9,635 nucleotides of DNA, from NCBI GenBank assembly GCA_937960785.1, contig CALGOZ010000023.1, forward strand, positions 1-9,635, read 5' to 3'. Below the pieces are notes generated by a model, which was not told the DNA's origin, searched no databases, and saw nothing but the letters and a program-made list of their open reading frames with translations. Each line of letters begins with the position of its first letter. Position 1 is the first letter of the stretch. This document shows, in pieces, positions 6,294 through 9,635 of this stretch. The position numbers were made by a program, and so were the translations under genes. The stretch comes from an uncultured Pseudogracilibacillus sp. Its GTDB lineage: Bacteria > Bacillota > Bacilli > Bacillales > Amphibacillaceae.

Positions 6294-7565
6294 TTATTCG
6301 TTTTTTTCTAACAAAAAGTTTCGAACTAGCATAATGAAGTGTAGCGACCCCGTAATAAAGAGGGTAGAATCGGTGTCTTTATTTGTAATTTTTTGTTTGA
6401 TGAACTTTTGCCAATTGGCTTCGAAAGTTACGTTGGGAAATTTAGTGGCGATTTTTTTCATCATTTTTTCATCTGTTGCTCGCTTATGATTAAAGGTTGT
6501 GCAGGTGACCTGAGAAAATTCCCTTTGCAACTTTTCGACCATCGGTTCAACTTGTTTATCTGAAAACGCAGCAAAAAGTATTTCAGCCTCTTGACCTTTC
6601 GCTTTTGACCTCGCTGTTTTTATAAAGGTTTCAACGGCAGCTACATTATGGGCACTATCGACGATGATTGTCGGTCTTTGATAGATCTCTTCAAAACGCC
6701 CTGCAAGAGAAAGCGATTGAAAGGCTCGTTGAATTTGCTCCCAAGGTAATGAATGGGAAGTGGTTTTTTCATAAAGATATAATGCTGTTAAAGCAAGCGC
6801 AGCATTATTACGTTGATGCTCTCCTTCTAAGGATAGTTTGATATCTATTTGTTTGCCATTTGGGAGGGTATACGTATTATGATGGATTCCAAAGTCCTCT
6901 CCTAGTCTATACAAGGTAGCATGCAGGGAGCTGGCTTCTTTTTCAAGTATTTGTCTTGCTGCTTCCGGTAGTCTCCCGATGATAACGGGACGGTTCCTTT
7001 TGATAGTACCTGCTTTATGGAGAGCGATTTCTTCAATCGTATTTCCTAAAAATTGTTCATGGTCGATATCGATAGAAGTAATAATTGTAGCGACTGGTTC
7101 GATACAATTCGTTGTGTCAAAACGTCCTCCCATTCCAGCTTCGATAATTGCAATGTCGACAGTTTCCTTTGCAAAGTATAAAAAACCTAAGGCTGTTAAT
7201 ATTTCAAAAGGAGTCGGGCTTAAGCCTTCGCAATCTAATTTACTAACAAAGGGTTGCATTTCGTTTAATAAAGAAGTAAATTGATTATCTTTTATTGTTT
7301 CGTCATTTATTTTTATATGACCGGTTAATCCCGTATAACTTGGTGAAGTAAACGTACCGACCCGCAAGCCTTTTGTTTGTAAGCCGGTTGCAATCATTTG
7401 TACTGTCGAACCTTTACCATTCGTTCCTGCGACGTGAAGGGTAGCATATTTTTGCTCTGGATGGCCGAGTTTTTCTAACAAGGCCTCCATTCGCTCAAGG
7501 CCTGGTTGAATACCGAGGTGTTCCCGAGATTGCATATAGTTTTTGACTTCTTGGAAAGTTTTCAT
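6294..7565 (-). CDS. folC: Folylpolyglutamate synthase / dihydrofolate synthase FolC
   Basis: FolC uses ATP to add L-glutamate to dihydropteroate or to extend folate gamma-glutamyl tails in the cytoplasm. This 423-residue Mur-ligase-family protein has the P-loop GTNGKGS (47-53), the TPFEILTALGFLYFA segment (118-132) and GMGGRFDTTN (144-153). It also has the FolC signature DIDHEQFLGNT (166-176) followed by HKAGTIK, and the C-terminal DSAHN (303-307). Length is normal. The ATG at 7565 is preferred, with AGTGGTG upstream; a TTG immediately before it (7568) is also possible and would add one residue. It is divergent from the ATP-grasp pair. In B. subtilis valS lies upstream, but here the gene appears to head its own transcript. 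Confidence 0.95.
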   Translation of the reverse strand: MKTFQEVKNYMQSREHLGIQPGLERMEALLEKLGHPEQKYATLHVAGTNGKGSTVQMIATGLQTKGLRVGTFTSPSYTGLTGHIKINDETIKDNQFTSLLNEMQPFVSKLDCEGLSPTPFEILTALGFLYFAKETVDIAIIEAGMGGRFDTTNCIEPVATIITSIDIDHEQFLGNTIEEIALHKAGTIKRNRPVIIGRLPEAARQILEKEASSLHATLYRLGEDFGIHHNTYTLPNGKQIDIKLSLEGEHQRNNAALALTALYLYEKTTSHSLPWEQIQRAFQSLSLAGRFEEIYQRPTIIVDSAHNVAAVETFIKTARSKAKGQEAEILFAAFSDKQVEPMVEKLQREFSQVTCTTFNHKRATDEKMMKKIATKFPNVTFEANWQKFIKQKITNKDTDSTLFITGSLHFIMLVRNFLLEKNE

Positions 7566-7612
7566 CAATTTGCACCACTTTTTTTGTATAATAATTTATT
7601 TAGACTAAAATG

Positions 7613-7641
7613 ATTATAGGTTAAAAATGTTGATTGAGCAA
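7613..7641 (-). promoter_or_regulatory. Candidate folC promoter
   Basis: On the minus strand TTGCTC (7636-7641) and a perfect TATAAT (7613-7618) are separated by exactly 17 bases, and the start would fall about 40 bases before folC. This is the best promoter match in the window. The 96-base divergent spacer must also serve the plus-strand pair; a TATAAT at 7587-7592 on that strand lacks a good -35 box, so the plus promoter is unresolved. Confidence 0.55.
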
Positions 7642-7661
7642 CGAGAGAGGAACGATTCATT

Positions 7662-8561
7662 GTGAGTTTTAAAGGATTAATTATTTATAACGGTTTTTTA
7701 TCTTCGCCGGCTTTTTTTGATTTTGCAAATATGCTAAAAGAGGCAGCCACAAGGCGAAATCACACAATTTCTTTGAAGAAGAACGATGAAATTTTAAACG
7801 AACTATCGTCTGGTAACGGCGAACAGTTTATTAAAAAATACGACTACGTTCTTTTTACAGATAAAGATATTTATTTAGCAGAAAGGCTTGAAGCACGGGG
7901 TGTTCCTGTTTTCAATCGACCGCGAGCGATTGAAATTTCCGATGATAAAATTAAAACCTATATCGCCTTAGAACAAAATAACATTCCCATTCCAAAGACG
8001 ATTGTCGCACCGAAAACATTCGGACTCCCCCTTCCCTTGAGTTCATCTTATATCGAGCGTGTCATCGACAAATTCGGTTACCCTTTTATTATAAAAGAAG
8101 CGTTCGGCTCCTTTGGTGAACAGGTTTATTTAGTAGAAGATAAGGAGGCTCTTCTATTTTATTTACAGAAAGTAGGTGGAAAACCATTTCTCTTTCAACA
8201 ATATATTTCATCGAGCTACGGTCGAGACGTGCGGGTGCAAGTCGTTGGTGATAAAGTCATTGCAGCGATGAAGCGATCGGCTAGTGGAGATTTCCGCGCG
8301 AATGTAACAAAGGGTGGAAAGATGGAACCCTACGAACCAAATGAGTATGAAAAAGAACTTGCCATTGCTGCTACAAAGGCGATTGGTGCCCATTTTGCTG
8401 GTGTCGATCTCTTATTTGGTGATGGGGAAAAACGTTATGTCTGTGAAGTAAATTCAAATGCTCATATTCGTAATTTGCTCGATTGTACGTCGATTAACGT
8501 AGCTTCGTTTATTATCGAATTGATTGAAAAAGAAATTGCAAAAGTCGAATTAAAAGATTAG
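7662..8561 (+). CDS. RimK-type ATP-grasp ligase, first of tandem pair
   Basis: The 299-residue protein has the ATP-grasp fold of the RimK / tetrahydromethanopterin-glutamate ligase group. These enzymes activate a carboxylate as acyl-phosphate and join it to an amine. A pre-ATP-grasp domain (about 1-95) is followed by the ATP-binding lysine in PFIIKEA (K145), a flexible GSFG loop (149-152) and the hinge LFQQYI (177-182). Next come GRDVRVQVVG (187-196), GDFRANVTKGG (209-219, typical of RimK), D249 and the metal-binding pair E262 and N264 in CEVNSN. All catalytic positions look intact. It starts at a GTG with a purine block (AGAGAGG) 11 bases upstream, a long spacing. It overlaps the next gene's ribosome site. 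The substrate cannot be deduced; ribosomal S6, a peptide or a cofactor are possible. Confidence 0.82.
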   Translation: MSFKGLIIYNGFLSSPAFFDFANMLKEAATRRNHTISLKKNDEILNELSSGNGEQFIKKYDYVLFTDKDIYLAERLEARGVPVFNRPRAIEISDDKIKTYIALEQNNIPIPKTIVAPKTFGLPLPLSSSYIERVIDKFGYPFIIKEAFGSFGEQVYLVEDKEALLFYLQKVGGKPFLFQQYISSSYGRDVRVQVVGDKVIAAMKRSASGDFRANVTKGGKMEPYEPNEYEKELAIAATKAIGAHFAGVDLLFGDGEKRYVCEVNSNAHIRNLLDCTSINVASFIIELIEKEIAKVELKD

Positions 8562-8573
8562 GAGGAAACTAGG

Positions 8574-9434
8574 ATGCAAGGATGGTTACTATATTCGCAA
8601 AAAGATGCAGAACAAAACCGTTCCTATATCGATTGGTTTATCGATGAAGCGCAAAAAGAAGATATCGAGCTTCGTTTGATTGTACGGGAACAATTAGACG
8701 TCGGCATCGAAACAGGGCGCTTATTGTGGCGTTATGAAGGAGATGCTATTACGCTACCGACTTTTGCTGTCGTACGTACGGTTGAGCCATTTTTACAACG
8801 TTTACTCGAGGATGTTGGCGTGCTAACCTTTAATTCTTTTTCTATTGCACAAACAACGAACGATAAGCGGCTTACATATTTTGAAATGCAGAAGCTCGGG
8901 ATTCCGATTGTCGATACCTACTTTACAACGGCCTATTCTTTTCCTGAGTCGCCTCCTCTTAATTTTCCCCTAGTCGTAAAAGAAGCAACCGGCCGGGGTG
9001 GGAAGGAAGTTTTTTATATTACATCTGAAGATGAATGGAACCGGGTCCTTGAACACATTTCCTCAAACGAACTCGTCATTCAACGGGCTAATGTAAAGTT
9101 AGGCCGGGATATTCGCGTGTTTGTAATTGGTAAAGAGATTATCGCTGCAATTTTAAGAAAAAGTGACCATGACTTCCGCGCGAACTTCACCCTTGGAGGA
9201 ACTGCCGAGCTTTATGAATTGTCAGAGGAGGAACAATCGTTAGTTAAGAAGATTCTTGAGCATTTTGACTTTGGTTTTGTCGGAATTGATTTTTTAATTA
9301 GTGAAGATGGCAATCTTTTATTTAATGAAATTGAGGATGTCGTCGGTTCGCGCACGTTAAGTTCTACAACTGACATTAATGTGTTAGAAAAGTATGTGAA
9401 GTTTATTAAAAAACGGGTTTTAGAAACAATATAA
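8574..9434 (+). CDS. RimK-type ATP-grasp ligase, second of tandem pair
   Basis: This 286-residue protein is a diverged relative of the gene before it, 12 bases downstream. AGGAGG (8560-8565) overlaps the upstream stop codon and precedes the ATG by 8 bases, so the two are surely one operon. Domain order is the same: N-terminal domain (about 1-95), PLVVKEA with lysine K136, the glycine loop GRGG (140-143), GRDIRVFVIG (177-186), DFRANFTLGGT (200-210) and GIDFLI (237-242, D239). The metal-binding segment reads NEIEDVVGSR (251-260), so E252 is kept but the usual asparagine two residues later is a glutamate, E254. A glutamate can bind metal, so it may still be active, but this marks it as a separate subfamily. 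No substrate or precursor gene is visible nearby. Confidence 0.8.
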   Translation: MQGWLLYSQKDAEQNRSYIDWFIDEAQKEDIELRLIVREQLDVGIETGRLLWRYEGDAITLPTFAVVRTVEPFLQRLLEDVGVLTFNSFSIAQTTNDKRLTYFEMQKLGIPIVDTYFTTAYSFPESPPLNFPLVVKEATGRGGKEVFYITSEDEWNRVLEHISSNELVIQRANVKLGRDIRVFVIGKEIIAAILRKSDHDFRANFTLGGTAELYELSEEEQSLVKKILEHFDFGFVGIDFLISEDGNLLFNEIEDVVGSRTLSSTTDINVLEKYVKFIKKRVLETI

Positions 9435-9635
9435 AATAACTGCTTTGTTATCGTAAGTTTGTGGGAAATTTCTGCTTTACGTTTACCGCTAGAGGGAATT
9501 TGTAAGAAAGGTCCAATGATTTTAACCTCAGGCTTAACAGTAGATGTTACTAGCGGAAAGGTTAAGGCTGATTTTTAATATAACCTTACCGGTAGACGGT
9601 GACAGCGGAAAGGTTGAAGCCGATTTTTAACGTAA
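9435..9635. repeat. Degenerate 51-52 bp tandem repeats in gene-poor DNA
   Basis: Three successive units begin at 9483, 9534 and 9586. The last two match at roughly three quarters of positions and share AGCGGAAAGGTT (9552-9563, 9604-9615) and GATTTTTAA. The first is more diverged but keeps TTACCGCTAGA, AAAGGT and TGATTTTAA in order. AACCTTACCG (9582-9591) can pair with CGGAAAGGTT (9606-9615) at 9 of 10 positions. Translated, the units give related peptides (LPLEG, LTVDVTSGKVKADF, LPVDGDSGKVEADF), but a one-base slip and stops break the frame, so a functional gene is unlikely. Positions 9435-9482 show only a weak ATAAC/GTTAT hairpin, not a convincing terminator for the ATP-grasp operon. The repeats continue past the right edge. 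Confidence 0.75.

Noticed and set aside
9516..9578. 20-codon peptide gene starting MILTSGLTVDV, after AGAAAGG
   Set aside because: It lies inside the tandem repeats, the ribosome site is only 4 bases from the ATG, and the neighbouring copies have no start codon, so chance is more likely. It is also a poor candidate for a ligase precursor.

Overview
The window looks like chromosomal core DNA from a low-GC, Gram-positive, endospore-forming bacterium of the Bacillaceae type. The evidence is the gene order (folC, a spoIIB-like gene, radC, mreB, mreC, mreD, minC, minD, all on the minus strand), strong AGGAGG / GAGGTGATC ribosome binding sites, UUG and GUG starts, and a SPOR-domain sporulation-type membrane protein. 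I cannot name a genus from the sequence alone.

Layout, left to right. Positions 1-271 hold no convincing gene: 1-110 carries palindromic direct repeats with a 51-bp period, and 126-200 is a long hairpin that reads as the terminator of the minus-strand operon. Positions 272-4276 (minus) are the cell-shape and division-site cluster mreB-mreC-mreD-minC-minD, tightly packed, with mreC/mreD and minC/minD overlapping. Positions 4277-4561 are an AT-rich leader with hairpins and promoter-like elements ahead of mreB. radC (4562-5245) follows, then a 183-bp spacer where Bacillus subtilis has maf, then a spoIIB-like gene (5429-6178) and folC (6294-7565). On the plus strand, divergent from folC, is a two-gene operon (7662-9434) of related RimK-type ATP-grasp proteins. 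Positions 9435-9635 hold no convincing gene but contain degenerate tandem repeats of 51-52 bp that run off the window.

How the genes work together: MreB, MreC and MreD form the elongation scaffold for lateral wall synthesis. MinC and MinD stop the division ring forming at the poles. The spoIIB-like protein probably acts at the sporulation septum. FolC supplies polyglutamylated folates. RadC is a conserved JAMM-fold protein of unsettled role. The ATP-grasp pair has no assigned substrate and is the most open biological question here.

Compared with B. subtilis, maf, spoIVFA/spoIVFB (after minD), comC and valS (before folC) are missing from their usual places. The two gene-poor ends carry repeats that share a 17-codon period and some sequence, suggesting one dispersed repeat family. 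I see no transposase, tRNA, rRNA or CRISPR array.
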